Part shown: positions 40,001 through 43,000 of the stretch, in pieces
Layout of the letters: the number at the start of each line of letters is the position of its first letter
Position numbering within the stretch: the first letter of the stretch is position 1
Assembly: GCA_051294375.1 (NCBI GenBank)
Contig: CM119267.1
Span: 1,061,601 to 1,125,600 of the forward strand
Length of the DNA: 64,000 nt
DNA from: Paraspadella gotoi
Lineage: Eukaryota > Chaetognatha
Direction of reading: 5' to 3'
The notes under the pieces: generated by a model
The model's input: the letters and a program-made list of their open reading frames with translations, nothing else
The model's database searches: none
What the model was told of the DNA's origin: nothing
Position numbers and translations under genes: made by a program

Positions 40001-43000
40001 AGAGGATTGGACTCTTTCGTGGGGAGGGAGCGGGACCATCTACGGCTGGGGTCACAACCACCGGGGCCAGCTGGGTGGCGTGGAAGGCGCTAAAGTTAGT
40101 CTCATCCTCATATTCCTCCTCCTCATACTCTACTTCTTCATTCTCCTTCTCCATTCTCCTCCTCCTCATCTTCTCCGTTCTTCTCCTCCTCTTCTCCTCC
40201 TTCTCATCTTCTCTATTCTCCTCCTCCTCATCTTCTCCATTCTCCTCCTCCTTATCTTCTCCATTCTCCTCCTCATCTTCTCCATTCTCCTCCTCCTCAT
40301 CTTCTCCTTCCCCCAGGTAAAGCTTCCGTTCAGCTGCGACGCGCTGGCGGGCGTTCGACCCGTGCAGCTCATCGGTGGAGAGCAGACCCTGTTCGCCGTC
40401 ACCGCTGATGGAAAGGTATGATTGGTCAGGAATGAGTGGTGGCCCATTATTTGCTTGTTGACTACCAAATCCATTGACAAAACAGGTTTACGCAACGGGC
40501 TACGGTGCGGGTGGACGATTGGGCGTCGGAGGAACTGATTCTGTGGCGACGCCGACTCTTTTGGAATCAATTCAGGTCTGTCGTTACCCAATCAACAATT
40601 TGTTCTCAGTCTTACGATGTGATTTATTATGTATTATTTATTATTAATGTTGTGGTGCATTAAATCTTATCATTTGAAAAATTAGCGATTATTTATTTAT
40701 TTACTTATTTTAGTTAACCGCTTATCTTTCTTTACTCCTTCTTCTTTTATCTTTCTTCCCCTTCGCTTCTCCTCATCCTCTTCCCCCCCCCCCAGCACGT
40801 GGTGATCAAGAGAGTGGCGGTGAACTCTGGCGGGAAACACTGCTTGGCTCTCTCCGCCGATGGAGAGGTCTACTCTTGGGGCGAAGCGGAGGACGCCAAG
40901 TTGGGCCACGGGAATCGGACGCCTTGCGATCGACCACGAGTCGTGGAGACGTTGCGAGGGAAGGAGATCGTCGACGTCGCCGCTGGGGGCGCTCACAGGT
41001 TTGGGTGTCGATCATAGTGATGAGCGTTTATTACGTTTATTACTGAAATATTCTTATCGGAGACTTCAAATGTATTTATTGTCATCATCCACCCAAATTA
41101 CACTTAGTGCTGCAACTGCTCCATTTACTTATTCTGTCCTAATTTTTTTTATTTTCCCCTTTTTCTTTACTATTTATTTTATCTGTTTCTTCCCTCCGCT
41201 CTCTTCCCTCCGCTCTCTTCCCTCCAGCGCGTGCATCAGCGCCGCTGGTGAGCTCTACACTTGGGGCAAGGGTCGCTACGGCCGATTGGGCCACGGGGAC
41301 TCGGAGGACCAGACAAGGCCCAAAGTGGTGGAGGCTTTGCGCGGGTTCCGTGTGGTGAGCGTGGCCTGCGGATCAGGCGACGCGCAGACCCTCTGCATCA
41401 CCGACGACGATTCCGTCTGGTCTTGGGGCGACGGAGACTACGGGAAGTTGGGACGAGGTGAGGATGCTTTTCATTATTTAAGTTGGGACGAGGTGAGGAT
41501 GCTTTTCATTATTTAAGTTGGGACGAGGTGAGGATGCTTTTCATTATTTAAGTTGGGACGAGGTGAGGATGCTTTTCATTATTTTCGCTCGGCTCGCTAT
41601 GACTTTGGTTTGCGGCTTTAACCGGGAGATAGCGACACGGAGCCCGAAACAAATGGCTGACGTGACGACGGGGAGCTATTCCTTATTTCGAAGTTTTGGT
41701 TTTGCCGATTGAAAAGAAATACATGTCAATAAGTGAGATTGTCCACGATATTGTCTCCATCACACGTTGACTTCGACAGGCGGGTCTGACGGATGCAAAA
41801 CCCCGATGAGGATCGAAACCCTGCAGGGACAAGGAATCGTCAAAGTCGAGTGCGGGAGTCAATTTTCCGGTGAGATTAGGGAAGAGGCCGAAGTGTGGAA
41901 CTTAGTGGAAATTGTCGAGATTGTAAAAATTATCTAAAGTGTAGAAAATGGTAAAGAGTGTCAAAAATAAGAGGAAAGTGTGGAACTTTGAAAAATTGTA
42001 GAAATTTTAAAAAAATTGTGGAAATTGAATGATCTATGGCAACAGCCTGTGATGCCCATTGGGATTGGGCATCTCACCGTTGGCTTTGGGGGCTTCCGAC
42101 CCTCAGTGATGCCTCCAGTCACTGGCGCGGTTACCCTAGGACGGTCTCGCTTTGCCAACGCAGAGGGAAGTCGTTAGGACTGTGGATGGAACACTACGCC
42201 TGGGATGGTGTGTTCCCCCTCTGAGCCAATGGATTTGGCTGAAGGATGGTGGACGTGAGGCGGTGTGAATATACCGCCACAGGTCATTAATTGACCCCTT
42301 CATGCCCAACCCAATCACCAGTGGCGCTCTCCAAGGACGGCGCCGTCTATACTTGGGGAAAAGGCGATTATCACCGCCTCGGTCACGGAACCGACGAACA
42401 CGTCCGTCGTCCGCGCAAAGTCCAAGCGTTGGGGGGCAAGCGGATCGTCTCCTTGGCAACGGGTTCGCTCCACTGCGTCGCCTGCACCGATTCGGGCGAC
42501 ATCTTCACATGGGGCGACAACGACGAGGGTCAACTGGGCGACGGATCCACCACGGCCATTCCGCGCCCGCGTCTCGTCTCCGCCCTTCAGGGCAAGAAGA
42601 TCAACAAGGTGGCCTGCGGTTCCGCCCACACCCTCGCCTGGTCAACTGCCCAACCCGTCTCGGCGGGGAAACTCCCGCTCGTCGTCCCTATGGAGTACAA
42701 TCTGTTGTCTCACATCTCGATTCCGGGTGAGATGGTTGGGGGGGAGGAGGAAGGGAGGATGATTAATGATGATGATGATGATGATTTGGGATAGAAAGGA
42801 GAAAAGCTATGTCTATGTTTGTGAAATTTTTTTAGCACAGAAAAACATTAAATATGTCGTTGAAGTATAAACCTTGAAAATTGAAATATTTTTCTTTCAA
42901 ATAAATACATAAATGCATTTCGTATTTATTATAATCTAATTATCGTATTAAAAGAATTTGATTTTAATTTTTCGTCTTTTTCCATCTTTCATAATTCTTA

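Noticed and set aside
42040-42290. Fifth SINE-like copy in HERC2 intron 41
   Set aside because: It shares only short words such as GTGATGCC with the family; I could not align it convincingly.
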